Shown here piece by piece: positions 1 to 9,681 of a DNA stretch of 64,000 nucleotides. The notes beneath the pieces were generated by a model. That model did no database searches. It worked only from the letters and a program-made list of their open reading frames with translations, and was not told where the DNA came from. Within the stretch, counting starts at the first letter, position 1; every line of letters begins with the position of its first letter. Source of the DNA: Saccharothrix violaceirubra (GTDB lineage Bacteria > Actinomycetota > Actinomycetes > Mycobacteriales > Pseudonocardiaceae); the NCBI RefSeq assembly GCF_014203755.1, contig NZ_JACHJS010000001.1, positions 3,720,001 through 3,784,000 on the forward strand. Direction: 5' to 3'. Made by a program: the position numbers and the translations under genes.

Positions 1-391
1 TGTCGCCGACGTAGTGCAGCCCGTGGACGCAGGTGACCAGGTCGAAGGAGGTTTCCGGCGCCCACGAGCCGATGGGCGCGGTCACGAACTCCACCCGCGG
101 GTGCGCGGGCCCGGCGAAGAAGTCCACCAGGTCGACACCGGTGATCGTCAGCCGGTCGTCGTCGACGAGCGCCGCGCACTCCAGCAACGCCCGCCCGCTG
201 CCGCAGCACAGGTCCAGCCACCGGAACGAGTCGGCGTGGGCCAGTCGGTCGGTGATCAGCCGGGCGACGTCGATCCCCAGCTCGCGCCCGTACCCGTTGG
301 TGCCGGACAGCCGCCGTTCCCGGTTCATGGCGCAGTTCGCCACGACGGAGGAACGCGCCAACGCGTCGTCGTCCAGCAATCGCGCGGTCAC
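1..391 (-). CDS. Class I SAM-dependent methyltransferase, 3' end cut by window edge
   Basis: Only the first 130 codons are inside the window; the frame is open to base 1. The GTG at 391 is the only usable start because an in-frame TGA lies two codons upstream. Residues 58-66 (WLDLCCGSG) are the glycine-rich SAM-binding motif I of Rossmann-fold methyltransferases, and GVDLVD about 25 residues later fits the acidic post-I strand. The substrate cannot be told. It is transcribed away from the XRE gene at 528, with a 22-bp repeat pair between them. Confidence 0.8.
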   Translation of the reverse strand, partial: MTARLLDDDALARSSVVANCAMNRERRLSGTNGYGRELGIDVARLITDRLAHADSFRWLDLCCGSGRALLECAALVDDDRLTITGVDLVDFFAGPAHPRVEFVTAPIGSWAPETSFDLVTCVHGLHYVGD

Positions 392-414
392 ACCTCAGCC
401 TACCCGCGAGACCA

Positions 415-458
415 GGTGCACGAACGCACAACTCGCGGTGTCTGAACGTATAACTCGC
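415..458. repeat. 22-bp tandem repeat, two units
   Basis: Two adjacent 22-bp units (415-436 and 437-458) share the core TGCCYGARYGCAYAWYTC with mismatches, running on the + strand. The same unit recurs at 34620, 39921 and, inverted, 43742. It lies between the divergent methyltransferase and XRE genes. Confidence 0.8.
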
Positions 459-527
459 GCGGGTGGGGGCGTCCGCCAGGAGAGGAATCGCTGTCCCAAG
501 GGGCACGGCGGGGCGAGGATGGCCCGC

Positions 528-827
528 ATGGCGGACATCCTCCCCTTCCCCCGCAAGCGCACGCCCGGACCCGACCCGCTCTGGCGTGAGGTACTGGGCC
601 GGACCCTGCGCGCGGCCCGGGAGGAGCAGGGTGCCCGCCTGGTCGACGTGGCCGAACGGGCGGGCATCTCGCCCCAGTACCTGTCGGAGATCGAACGGGG
701 TCGCAAGGAGCCGTCCAGCGAGATGATCGCGGCGGTCACCGGCGCCCTGGACCTGGACCTCGCCGGTCTCCTCACCGACGTCGCGGGCAACGTCCGCAAC
801 GAGAGCCCCGTCCTCCTGGCGGCCTAG
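528..827 (+). CDS. Small XRE-family regulator (ClgR/PopR-like position beside clpP genes)
   Basis: A 99-residue protein with one Cro/C1-type helix-turn-helix in residues ~20-78; the recognition region reads [15 protein letters not shown]. The ATG at 528 has a GAGGA 8 bases upstream; an in-frame ATG at 519 is the alternative. It converges on the two ClpP-type genes and overlaps the end of the first by four bases. Actinobacterial clpP operons are known to be controlled by small XRE activators such as ClgR and PopR, so control of the adjacent pair is a reasonable inference from position. Confidence 0.75.
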   Translation: MADILPFPRKRTPGPDPLWREVLGRTLRAAREEQGARLVDVAERAGISPQYLSEIERGRKEPSSEMIAAVTGALDLDLAGLLTDVAGNVRNESPVLLAA

Positions 828-1414
828 GAACGGTGGTCCAGCACGTGGTCCGCCAGCCCGTACGCGACCGCCCCGGCCGCGTCGAACACCCGGTCGCGGT
901 CGGTGTCGTGACGTAGCCGCGTGACCGCGCGTCCGGTATGGACGGACAGGATCTCCTCCAACTGCGTGCGCACGCGCACGACTTCGTCCGCCTGGAGGAT
1001 GAGGTCCGGGATCGTGCCCCGACCCTGGGCGGCGGGCTGGTGCAGCACCACGCGTGAGTGCGGCAGCACGAAACGCCGTCCGACGGCACCGGCCGCCAGC
1101 AGCACCGCCCCGGTCGCGACGGCCTGGCCGACGCACGTGGTGGTCACCGGGGCCTTGATGTAGCGCATGGTGTCGTACAGGGCGAGCATGGCGGCCGGGT
1201 CGCCGCCCTCGTTGTTGATGTACAGGTTGATCTCGCGGTCCGGGTTGTCCGCCTCCAGGTACAGCAGTTGCGCGATCAGGGCGTTGGCCACGCCCGAGTC
1301 GATCGCCGTGCCCAGGTAGACGATCCGCTCGGACAGCAGGTGCGAGTAGACGTCCATGATCCGCTCGCCGCCGGCGCCGCGCGCGATCACGTTGGGAATC
1401 GTGTACGTGCTCAT
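824..1414 (-). CDS. ClpP-like subunit lacking the catalytic serine
   Basis: A 196-residue member of the ClpP peptidase S14 family, full length for the family. In ClpP the nucleophile sits in GQAASMGA; here the motif is GQAVATGA and the aligned residue is Ala100 (codon GCG at 1115-1117, minus strand). The other two triad positions are kept at exact spacing: His125 in VVLHQP and Asp174 in DTDRD. The usual SPGG substrate-strand motif is also altered (NNEGGD). It follows the active clpP by four bases, so the two probably form a hetero-oligomer with one silent ring or ring position. Peptidase inactivity is inferred from the missing serine. Confidence 0.88.
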   Translation of the reverse strand: MSTYTIPNVIARGAGGERIMDVYSHLLSERIVYLGTAIDSGVANALIAQLLYLEADNPDREINLYINNEGGDPAAMLALYDTMRYIKAPVTTTCVGQAVATGAVLLAAGAVGRRFVLPHSRVVLHQPAAQGRGTIPDLILQADEVVRVRTQLEEILSVHTGRAVTRLRHDTDRDRVFDAAGAVAYGLADHVLDHRS

Positions 1415-1418
1415 GCGC

Positions 1419-2015
1419 TCAGCCCCAGTTCGTCGCGCGGACCGGCACGACCTGGTCGAGGCTGCCCACGACGTGGTCGATGAACCCGTACTCCAGGGCC
1501 TGCGCGGTGGTGAACCACCTGTCGTGCAGGGAGTCCGTGAAGATCTGGTCCACCGGGCGGCCGGTGTCCTCGGAGATGAGCGCGAGCACCGTGTCCCGGG
1601 TGTGCCGCAGGTCGTCGGCCTGGACCTCGACCTCCACGGCCGAACCGCCGATGCCCGCCGAGCCCTGGTGCATGAGGATGCGGGCGTGCGGCAGGGCGTA
1701 GCGCTTCCCCTTGGTACCGGCGGACAACAGGAACTGGCCGGCGCTGCACGCCAGGCCCAGCGCGAGCGTCGCCACGTCGCAGGGCACGAGCCGCATCACG
1801 TCGCGGATGGCGAGCATCGCGGGCACCGAGCCGCCCGGCGAGTTGATCCACAACGCGATGTCCTTGCCGGGGCTCTCCGCGGCGAGGGAGAGCATCTGGG
1901 TGGCGAGCGCCGTCCCGTTGTCGTCGTCGAGCGGTCCGTCGAGCACGAGGACGCGCTGTCCGAGGAAGCGTTCCCGGAGCCGGTGGTCGAACAGTGGTCG
2001 CTTGTCGTTGGCCAT
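1419..2015 (-). CDS. clpP: ATP-dependent Clp protease proteolytic subunit
   Basis: A 198-residue ClpP serine protease subunit, which would degrade unfolded substrates fed by a Clp ATPase. The full triad is visible: Ser91 in GLACSAGQ, His116 in ILMHQG and Asp165 in DSLHD, with the family's 25- and 49-residue spacings, plus INSPGGS. First gene of the pair; the catalytically altered partner follows four bases downstream. This is probably an accessory clpP pair rather than the housekeeping one, since no tig or clpX is adjacent. Confidence 0.93.
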   Translation of the reverse strand: MANDKRPLFDHRLRERFLGQRVLVLDGPLDDDNGTALATQMLSLAAESPGKDIALWINSPGGSVPAMLAIRDVMRLVPCDVATLALGLACSAGQFLLSAGTKGKRYALPHARILMHQGSAGIGGSAVEVEVQADDLRHTRDTVLALISEDTGRPVDQIFTDSLHDRWFTTAQALEYGFIDHVVGSLDQVVPVRATNWG

Positions 2016-2042
2016 GCCTGGACGATGCCCGGTCGACTACCC

Positions 2043-2663
2043 TCACCGGGGTCGGTGCTGCTGTGGGCGGATCGGCTCAGGGCGAACCCGCAGGCCGGTC
2101 AGGACGAGCGCGAGCAGGCGGTCGGCCTGGGCGTGGCGGTCCGGGGAGTCCTGGGCGGCCCACGCGATGGCGCCGACCAGCTTCAGCACGTCCGCGTCGC
2201 GCACGTCGGCGGCCACCACGCCCGCTTCGCGGGCCTTCGCCAGCAGGGCCCCACCTGTCTCGAACAGTTGCGCGTGCCAGGTCGACATCCGGTCCGCTCC
2301 CGAATCCGACGTCACGGAGTTCAGCACGGCCGCCGCCAGACCCCGGTAGGTCAGGCCGTGCTCGACCACGGCGCGCAGCCACGCGGTCAGCCCGTCGACG
2401 GCGTCCTCTGCCGTCAGCAGGCGTCCGCCGAGGTCGACCAGCCCGGCGATCCGCTCGGCCAGCACCGCCTCGATCAGGTCGAGACGCGTGGGGAAATGCC
2501 GGTACAGGGTTCCGCTCGCCACCCCGGCCCGCCGGGCGATCTCGTCGAGCGAGGCGTCCACGCCCGCCTCGGCGAACGCGATCTTCGCCTGCTCGACCAG
2601 CAACCCGCGATTGCGCCGGGCATCCGCGCGCAGCGGACGTCCGGGCCGTGACTCGTCGGCCAT
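2043..2663 (-). CDS. TetR-family regulator
   Basis: A 206-residue TetR-type repressor. The N-terminal HTH is visible (IARRAGVASGTLYRHFP), followed by a helical ligand domain. The ATG at 2663 is chosen; an upstream GTG at 2690 would place the start inside the operator palindrome. Divergent from the SnoaL-like gene at 2749 with a long inverted repeat between them, so it very likely represses that gene and itself. It is followed by the clpP pair after 27 bases, which may be read through from the same promoter. Confidence 0.88.
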   Translation of the reverse strand: MADESRPGRPLRADARRNRGLLVEQAKIAFAEAGVDASLDEIARRAGVASGTLYRHFPTRLDLIEAVLAERIAGLVDLGGRLLTAEDAVDGLTAWLRAVVEHGLTYRGLAAAVLNSVTSDSGADRMSTWHAQLFETGGALLAKAREAGVVAADVRDADVLKLVGAIAWAAQDSPDRHAQADRLLALVLTGLRVRPEPIRPQQHRPR

Positions 2664-2684
2664 CACCACACCCTTGTTAAACGG

Positions 2685-2724
2685 GGACACAGTCCGTTAC
2701 CGTCGCGATAACCGGACTGTGTCC
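2685..2724. promoter_or_regulatory. Candidate TetR operator, 12-bp perfect inverted repeat
   Basis: Arms GGACACAGTCCG (2685-2696) and CGGACTGTGTCC (2713-2724) are perfect complements. The symmetry continues inward (GTTACCG versus CGATAAC, one mismatch), leaving only a three-base centre. It sits in the short divergent space between the TetR gene and the SnoaL-like gene. Confidence 0.8.
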
Positions 2725-2748
2725 CACTTTACCGCCGCGGAGGACGCC

Positions 2749-3564
2749 ATGACGTCGACCCACCAGGACCGGATCGCCATCACCGACCTGGTCAACCGGC
2801 ACGGCCACCTCGTGGACGCGGGCGACCTCGACGAACTCGACGCCCTGTTCACGCCGGACGTGGTCTACGACGTGACGGCCCTCGGCTTCGGCTCGTTACG
2901 CGGCACCGCCGCCCTCCGCGAGGCCGCGCTCGCCCTGGGCACCGCCAACCCGGTCGGCCACCACGTCACCAACATCGTGATCACCGACCTCGACGAGAAC
3001 TCGGCACGGGTCCGCTCCAAGGGCATCGGCATCACGACCGACGGCAAGGCGGACAGCGTCGTCTACGACGACACCGTCGTCCGCCACTCCGACGGCTGGA
3101 AGATCAGCCACCGCAGGGTGATCGCGAGACGCGAGCCCTTGAGCGGACGCACGACCGGCCCGGTCGAGATCCTGGAACGCTGGCGCCGCGCCGTCGTCAA
3201 ACAGTCCACAAAGGACTTGGCGGACCTGTACGCCGTCGACGCGGTCCACGAGTTCCCCTTCACCCGGCCGGAGTTCCCGTCCCGACTGACGGGCCGAGGC
3301 GAGATCCTCGCCTGGACGACCACGATCTGGAACTCGACCCCGTTGCGGTACGCGCGGTACCGCACGCTGGCCCTCCACCACACCGGCGACCCGGGGACGA
3401 TCGTCGTCGAACAGGAGGCCGTGGGCACCCACCCCGCCACCGGGGATTTCGTGCTGCCCAACCTCATCGTGCTCACCACCCGCCACGGGTGGATCACCCA
3501 CCTGCGCGACTACGTCGACATCGAGGCCGCCGGCGCCGCACTGGGATCGGCCGTCATCGAGTGA
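2749..3564 (+). CDS. Two-domain SnoaL/NTF2-like protein
   Basis: A 271-residue protein built of two NTF2-like halves: residues ~1-128 (HGHLVDAGDLDELDALFTPD is typical of SnoaL-type polypeptides) and ~140-260. Such folds act as small hydroxylases, cyclases, isomerases or ligand-binding proteins; the reaction here is unknown. The start has GGAGGA four bases upstream. It is probably controlled by the divergent TetR gene through the 2685-2724 palindrome. Its last 11 bases overlap the end of the convergent STAND gene. Confidence 0.8.
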   Translation: MTSTHQDRIAITDLVNRHGHLVDAGDLDELDALFTPDVVYDVTALGFGSLRGTAALREAALALGTANPVGHHVTNIVITDLDENSARVRSKGIGITTDGKADSVVYDDTVVRHSDGWKISHRRVIARREPLSGRTTGPVEILERWRRAVVKQSTKDLADLYAVDAVHEFPFTRPEFPSRLTGRGEILAWTTTIWNSTPLRYARYRTLALHHTGDPGTIVVEQEAVGTHPATGDFVLPNLIVLTTRHGWITHLRDYVDIEAAGAALGSAVIE

Positions 3565-5914
3565 CGCTGTCGATCCACGCCTGGAGCGCATCGGCCCGTT
3601 CTCCGTCACCGAGGTGCCGCACGACCTTCACGAGGCAGTCGGCGCAGTGGCGGGTGTGGGGATGGCGGTCGCCCAGCACACGGCGATACCCGGACAGCGC
3701 TTCCTCGAACAGTCCGCGCGCGGCCCGGGAATCACCCGAGTCCGCCAGCTCGACGGCGAGGTTGTGCGCGGTCATGAGGGTGTCCGGGTGGTCCGCTCCC
3801 AGGACGCGGCGGCACCGGGCCAGGCAGTCCTCGAAGATCTCCCGCGCCGCCCGGCGGTCGCCCACCTTGCCCAGGGCGATGGCGAGGTTGTTCGCGGAAC
3901 TGAGGGTGTCGGGGTGGTCCTCGCCGAGCACCCGGCGGAACCTGGCCATCGTGTCCGCGCCGAGTTCACGGGCCGCCTGGTGCTCACCCGATTCGATCAG
4001 GCCCAGCACCAGGTTGCCGGCGGCGCGGAGCGTGCCGGGGTGGTCCGCACCCAGGACTCGACGCAGTCGGGCCAGGGTGTCCGCGCCGATCTCGCGCGCG
4101 GCCCGGTCCTCGGCCGCGGCCTTCAGCCGGATGGACAGGTTGTTGGCGTAGCGGAGAGTCCGGGGATCGTCGTCGCCCTGGCGCTCACGGGCGAGGTCGT
4201 AGGCCCGGCGGGCGTGCGGAATCGCCTGGTGCGCGTGACCGCTGGTGGCGAGGTAGGTCGAGATGCCGTCGAGCAGCTTGGCGAGGGCGTCGTGGTGGTC
4301 GGCCAGGAGGTCGTGGCGGTCGGGTGCGGTGACGGCGAGCAGGTGGGGCAGCAACCGTTGCCAGTGCGGCCAGACCGCGGGATTGGACCACGCGTACCCG
4401 GGCTCGTTGCGGATCATCAGGGTGAACGCGGTGACCGCCCAGTCGGCGGCGTCACCGCGGAGCAGGGCGGCGGGGACGCGGTGCAGGTGGATGCTCCCCG
4501 CGTCCGCCCGCACGAGGGCACGCTGACGCAGCACCCGCACGACGTCGGCGACCGCCAGCGGATCGGCCATCACCGACGCCAACGGTTCGGGCAGGACCTC
4601 GGGGTGATCGCCGATCAGGCTCAACGGCACCGGCTCGGGCGCCGGCCAGGCCACCAGCGTGAGCAACTGGAGCGCGGCGGGGTGTCGTCCCGCGAGCGCG
4701 TCGAACGCGAGCGACCACGAGGCCGTCACCGACACGCGATCATGCCCTCGGTGCAACAACTCCTTCGCCCGGGTACGCAGCAGCCCCAGGTAGGCATCGG
4801 GCGTGAAGGTCCCGTCCGAGAGGAGCGCGGTGGCCTGGTCCAGCGCCGACGGCAGGTGCCCGAGCGCCTCGCAGACCTCGCCGACCTCCTCCGGGGTCAG
4901 CGACGGCGCCTTCGACCGGACGAAGCGGGCCGATTCCTCCGGGGTGAACACGTCGATCCCCACCGCGACGGCGACACCGTCCCACCGGGTGTGGCGCGAG
5001 GTGATCACCACCCGCGCCCGTCCGCCGGGCAGGAAGGGTGCGACCGCCTCGGGGTGTTCGGCGTTGTCGAACACCAGCAACACCCGGTCGCGCCCACGCA
5101 GCCGGCCCAGCACCATGGGCACGGCCACCTCGACCGGGTCGCCCACCTCGACCACGCGTAACACCTGCCCGAGGAGCGCCACCTGCGCCGGGATCAACGT
5201 CGGGTCCTCGGCGGCGATCCACCACACCACGTCGTAGTCGTCCGCGTACCGGTGCGCGAACTCCACGGCGGCGCTGGTCTTCCCGATCCCGCCCATTCCG
5301 GCGATCGCGGACACCACCACCGGACCCGCGTCCGACAACGCCCCGGACAACCGCGCCAGCAGGGCATCCCGGCCGGTGAAGCCGGGGAGCCGCGCGGGCA
5401 CGTTCCACACCGTCGACGGCTCATCGCGTCGCGACGAGGTCAGGGCGTGCAGCACGGCCGCCTCCAACGCGCCGGGCGTGGAGACCATCGCCGCGGTCAG
5501 GCCGCTGTCGCGCAACCGCCCGCGAAACCGCTCTTGCCGGTCCCCGTACTCCAGGTCGCGGGTCAGTCCCACGGGCCCTTCGGTGTCCTCGCCCAGCAGG
5601 AACACCAGGCGCGGGAGGCCCGATTCCGAGGCGGCTTCGAATTCCGCCTCGGTGTAGGACACCTCAGGCCGGTCCCGCACCGGCGTCCCATAGCGGAAAC
5701 CGGCCACCAGCACGTAGACGTCCGCGCTCCCGACCGCCTCGCGGCACACCGACGCCGGAAGCGCGTCGCGTGCGGCGAAGTAGGCCATGTCCACGACGAC
5801 GTCCCCGGCCCGCGTGATCGCCGACTCCACGGCGTCCACGAACGAGCCGCCCGCCGGGTACGCGCGCAACTCCGACGTGTGGCTGATGAACACCCGCCGA
5901 ACCGGACCACCCAC
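3554..5914 (-). CDS. STAND protein: DUF4062 - NB-ARC - TPR
   Basis: A 786-residue multidomain protein. Residues ~6-110 (RRVFISHTSELRAYP...) form a DUF4062 domain, a TIR-related fold. Residues ~175-430 are an NB-ARC ATPase with Walker A GMGGIGKT at 206-213 and Walker B RVLLVFDN near 277-284. The C-terminal third holds kinesin-light-chain-like TPRs, with repeated RRVLGxDHPxTLxxxNNLA. The start is GTG. STAND proteins of this design act as switches, and several bacterial relatives are antiphage sensors; a defence role here is inference only. It stands alone on its strand with no partner effector. Confidence 0.85.
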   Translation of the reverse strand: MGGPVRRVFISHTSELRAYPAGGSFVDAVESAITRAGDVVVDMAYFAARDALPASVCREAVGSADVYVLVAGFRYGTPVRDRPEVSYTEAEFEAASESGLPRLVFLLGEDTEGPVGLTRDLEYGDRQERFRGRLRDSGLTAAMVSTPGALEAAVLHALTSSRRDEPSTVWNVPARLPGFTGRDALLARLSGALSDAGPVVVSAIAGMGGIGKTSAAVEFAHRYADDYDVVWWIAAEDPTLIPAQVALLGQVLRVVEVGDPVEVAVPMVLGRLRGRDRVLLVFDNAEHPEAVAPFLPGGRARVVITSRHTRWDGVAVAVGIDVFTPEESARFVRSKAPSLTPEEVGEVCEALGHLPSALDQATALLSDGTFTPDAYLGLLRTRAKELLHRGHDRVSVTASWSLAFDALAGRHPAALQLLTLVAWPAPEPVPLSLIGDHPEVLPEPLASVMADPLAVADVVRVLRQRALVRADAGSIHLHRVPAALLRGDAADWAVTAFTLMIRNEPGYAWSNPAVWPHWQRLLPHLLAVTAPDRHDLLADHHDALAKLLDGISTYLATSGHAHQAIPHARRAYDLARERQGDDDPRTLRYANNLSIRLKAAAEDRAAREIGADTLARLRRVLGADHPGTLRAAGNLVLGLIESGEHQAARELGADTMARFRRVLGEDHPDTLSSANNLAIALGKVGDRRAAREIFEDCLARCRRVLGADHPDTLMTAHNLAVELADSGDSRAARGLFEEALSGYRRVLGDRHPHTRHCADCLVKVVRHLGDGERADALQAWIDSVTR

Positions 5915-5941
5915 CGCGCACTCCGATCCCGTGCCGAACCG

Positions 5942-6469
5942 CTACCGGGTCATCGTGCCCGTCGCGCCACCCGGTCCGTCGAGGATCTGCTCGCGCAGGA
6001 TGTCCGCGTGCCCGCAGTGCTGGGCCAACTCGCGAAGCACGTGCAGGTAGACCCACCGCAGCGGCAGGGGTCCGCGGCGGTTGCCCGGCAACACGGAGTC
6101 CAGGTCCAGGGCCTCGGTCGCCCGACGGGACGCCGCGCACGCGGCCTCGTGCGCGGCACGCACCGACGCGATGGTGTCGTCCTCGGTCAGCTCGAACGAC
6201 TCGTCGACCGTCGCCGGAATGCCGATCTCGGCACGGGACCGGCCGGTCACCGCCTCGTCGAACCACACCCGTTCCACGAACGCGGCGTGCTTGACCAGAC
6301 CGAGCAGGGTGGTGCGGGACGCGACGAGCGAGCGGCGGGCCTGCTTCTCGGTGAGGCCGTCGAGGCTGTCGCGCAGGGCCGCGCGGTGCTGGTCGACGAA
6401 CGCCTCGAACTGGATCTTGAGGGCGCTGTCGACGACCGCGTCCACCGACACCGGATCGGAGTGGGGCAT
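5942..6469 (-). CDS. DinB/DUF664-family protein
   Basis: A 175-residue four-helix protein of the DinB superfamily. Candidate metal-binding histidines are KHAAFVE (His61) and the C-terminal ELAQHCGHADILRE block typical of DUF664 members. Relatives include thiol (mycothiol or bacillithiol) transferases, but no specific reaction can be assigned. The ATG at 6469 follows the TetR gene stop at 6487 by 17 bases on the same strand, so the two are probably cotranscribed. Confidence 0.75.
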   Translation of the reverse strand: MPHSDPVSVDAVVDSALKIQFEAFVDQHRAALRDSLDGLTEKQARRSLVASRTTLLGLVKHAAFVERVWFDEAVTGRSRAEIGIPATVDESFELTEDDTIASVRAAHEAACAASRRATEALDLDSVLPGNRRGPLPLRWVYLHVLRELAQHCGHADILREQILDGPGGATGTMTR

Positions 6470-6486
6470 GGCACGAGTATCCGCCG

Positions 6487-7086
6487 TCAGCACTCCCCCG
6501 CCATCGCCTGGCCGAGGTGCTCGGGACTGATCGGCGGTTCGGCCAGCGGATGGGCCGCCGAGGCGCGCAGCCCGTCGAGCATGATCCCCAGGTGCCGCCG
6601 CCACAGGTCCGGCCGCACGGCGCCGACGACCTCGACCGTCCGGGCGGTGGACCAGGTCAGGAAGGCCACGTCGCCCAGGGTGAAATCGGCCCGCAGTGCA
6701 CCGCTGTCCTTCGCGCGGTCGACGATCCGGGTCATGAGTTCGAGGCCGTCGCCCGGCGGACGCCGGGACGCCAGGTCGTTGAACCCCCGGTCGGCGGCCT
6801 GCAACTCGCAGATCCGCTCCAGGAAGTGCACGAAGCCTTCCCACGGGTCGGGCATGGTCAAGGCGTGCTCGGCGATCCGCTCGACCGTCTCGACGCGGTC
6901 GGCGAAGACGGCGTCCACGAGGTCGGCGCGCTGCGGGAAGCGGTTGTAGAGCGTGCCGATGCTGACCCCGGCCGCGCGGGCGATCTCCTCCAGCGGCACA
7001 CCGAGCCCGCGCCCGGCGAACAGTCGCCGGGCGGCTTCGACGAGCAGCTCCCGGTTGCGCCGGGCGTCCTTTCGCAGCGGGCTCAC
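6487..7086 (-). CDS. TetR-family regulator
   Basis: A 199-residue TetR repressor starting at GTG. HTH residues IARAAGVSIGTLYNRFP are clear, and KDARRNRELLVEAARRLF leads into it. Divergent from the SDR gene at 7140; two AAGTTGAG-N6-CTCAACTT-type sites fill the intergenic DNA, so mutual control is very likely. The DinB-like gene follows it. Confidence 0.88.
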   Translation of the reverse strand: MSPLRKDARRNRELLVEAARRLFAGRGLGVPLEEIARAAGVSIGTLYNRFPQRADLVDAVFADRVETVERIAEHALTMPDPWEGFVHFLERICELQAADRGFNDLASRRPPGDGLELMTRIVDRAKDSGALRADFTLGDVAFLTWSTARTVEVVGAVRPDLWRRHLGIMLDGLRASAAHPLAEPPISPEHLGQAMAGEC

Positions 7087-7101
7087 CCGGACATCCTAAG
7101 G

Positions 7102-7123
7102 AAGTTGAGGTCACTCTCAAGTT
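7102..7123. promoter_or_regulatory. TetR operator copy 1
   Basis: AAGTTGAG (7102-7109), six bases, then CTCAAGTT (7116-7123): an inverted repeat with one mismatch. It is 29 bases upstream of the matching, perfect copy at 7131. Confidence 0.75.
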
Positions 7124-7130
7124 CGGGTAC

Positions 7131-7152
7131 AAGTTGAGTATGACCTCAACTT
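7131..7152. promoter_or_regulatory. TetR operator copy 2, overlapping the SDR start codon
   Basis: AAGTTGAG (7131-7138), TATGAC, CTCAACTT (7145-7152): a perfect 8-6-8 inverted repeat. The SDR ATG (7140-7142) is inside the spacer, so bound repressor would cover the translation start or the start point of a leaderless transcript. Confidence 0.8.
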
Positions 7153-7886
7153 CTGCCGGGAACACCTTGGCGATCTTCGGCGCGGGCCCCGTCACGGGCC
7201 TGTCGCTCGCCCGGCGCTTCGGACGCGAAGGCTTCCGGATCGCACTCGTCTCCCGCACCAAACGCACCCAGGACGAGGTCGCGGCGGCCCTCGCCGCCGA
7301 CGGCATCGAGGCGACGGGCTTCACCGCCGACGTCTACGACCGCACGGACATCGCCGCCGCCGTCGACGCCATCACCGCCGCGTACGGCCGGATCGACGTC
7401 GTGGAGTTCAGTCCGGGCGGCGGGACCATGGGCGAGGACATCGTGCCCATCTCGGGCGTCACGCCGGAGAACGCGCGATCGGCCTTCGACCGGTTCACGC
7501 TGTCGGCCGTGGCCCTGGTCGACGCCGTGCTGCCCGCCATGGTCGAGCGCGGCCACGGCACGATCCTGTTCACCGCCGGCCAGTCCGGCCTGCACCCGGT
7601 CCGGTTCCTGGGCAACGCGGGCATGGCCCAGGCCGCCCTCCGCAACTACTACCTCAACCTCAACGCGCTGCTCGCACCGGACGGGGTGCACGTCGGCGCG
7701 GTGAACGTCGGCATGCTGATCGAGGGCAGCGTGCCGCACCAGGTGCTCGCCGCCGACCCGTCCTTCGCGGTGGAGACCGTGCACCCGGACGTCCTCGCCG
7801 AGCACTTCTGGCAGCTCCACCACCGACGCGGCCAGGCCGAGGTGCTCGTCGGCGACCTCGGCCGGGTGGCGGCGGAATTCGGGTGA
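7140..7886 (+). CDS. Short-chain dehydrogenase-like protein with an atypical active site
   Basis: A 248-residue Rossmann-fold protein of the SDR superfamily. The nucleotide loop is GAGPVTGLS near the N terminus. The usual catalytic YxxxK helix is replaced: where YSASKAAL is expected the sequence is AGMAQAAL, so both Tyr and Lys are missing, although TAGQSG keeps a serine nearby. It may bind NAD(P) without classical SDR chemistry. No Shine-Dalgarno is seen before the ATG, and the operator overlaps the start. Regulated by the divergent TetR gene. Confidence 0.8.
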   Translation: MTSTSAGNTLAIFGAGPVTGLSLARRFGREGFRIALVSRTKRTQDEVAAALAADGIEATGFTADVYDRTDIAAAVDAITAAYGRIDVVEFSPGGGTMGEDIVPISGVTPENARSAFDRFTLSAVALVDAVLPAMVERGHGTILFTAGQSGLHPVRFLGNAGMAQAALRNYYLNLNALLAPDGVHVGAVNVGMLIEGSVPHQVLAADPSFAVETVHPDVLAEHFWQLHHRRGQAEVLVGDLGRVAAEFG

Positions 7887-7910
7887 CCGGGAAGCACGGA
7901 CCGTCTACCG
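7883..7910 (+). promoter_or_regulatory. Promoter of the ABC-F leader transcript
   Basis: GTGACC (7883-7888) and TACCGT (7905-7910) are separated by 16 bases, a good fit to actinomycete housekeeping promoters. The predicted start point is at or just before the GTG at 7919, which would make the leader ORF leaderless. The -35 box overlaps the SDR stop codon. Confidence 0.6.
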
Positions 7911-7918
7911 TGGACGGC

Positions 7919-7945
7919 GTGATACAGCAGCTGTTCTTCCTCTGA
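7919..7945 (+). CDS. Leader peptide ORF upstream of the ABC-F gene
   Basis: GTG-initiated ORF of eight codons, MIQQLFFL, ending in TGA at 7943-7945. It begins about eight bases after a -10 box and is followed at once by a strong hairpin and then the ABC-F gene. Resistance-type ABC-F genes are often controlled by antibiotic-stalled ribosomes on such leader ORFs; the arrangement fits. Assignment rests on position and structure, since eight codons carry no homology signal. Confidence 0.6.
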   Translation: MIQQLFFL

Positions 7946-7946
7946 G

Positions 7947-7997
7947 AGGACGACGCCTCCACCGGTGCCGCGATTCGCGGTGCCGGGTTCGTCCTTT
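7947..7997 (+). terminator. Attenuator-like hairpin before the ABC-F gene
   Basis: An outer stem AGGACGA/TCGTCCT (7947-7953 with 7989-7995) encloses an 11-bp inner stem (7962-7972 with 7976-7986, ATT loop, two G-U pairs) and is followed by TT. It starts one base after the leader ORF stop, so a ribosome stalled in the leader would cover the 5' arm of the outer stem. Confidence 0.6.
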
Positions 7998-8029
7998 CCG
8001 CTGCATCACCTCTTCCGGAGGCATTTCCC

Positions 8030-9586
<1,557 letters not shown>

Positions 9587-9681
9587 GGACCGGCGCGTGG
9601 CTGCCCGACCCCCGGCAGCCGCGCGAGACCGGTCAGGAATCGAGAAGCGACGCACGTCGGCCCGCACCTAGCGTCTTCGAC

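Noticed and set aside
3554..5914. Classical TIR domain in the STAND protein
   Set aside because: The N terminus matches DUF4062 better (RVFISHTSELRAYP, later EFEAA); the catalytic Glu of TIR NADases cannot be placed with confidence.
6469..7324. Long N-terminal extension of the DinB-like protein (460 codons)
   Set aside because: The extension is antisense to, or out of frame with, the TetR gene and the SDR; ATG 6469 gives a normal-length protein.
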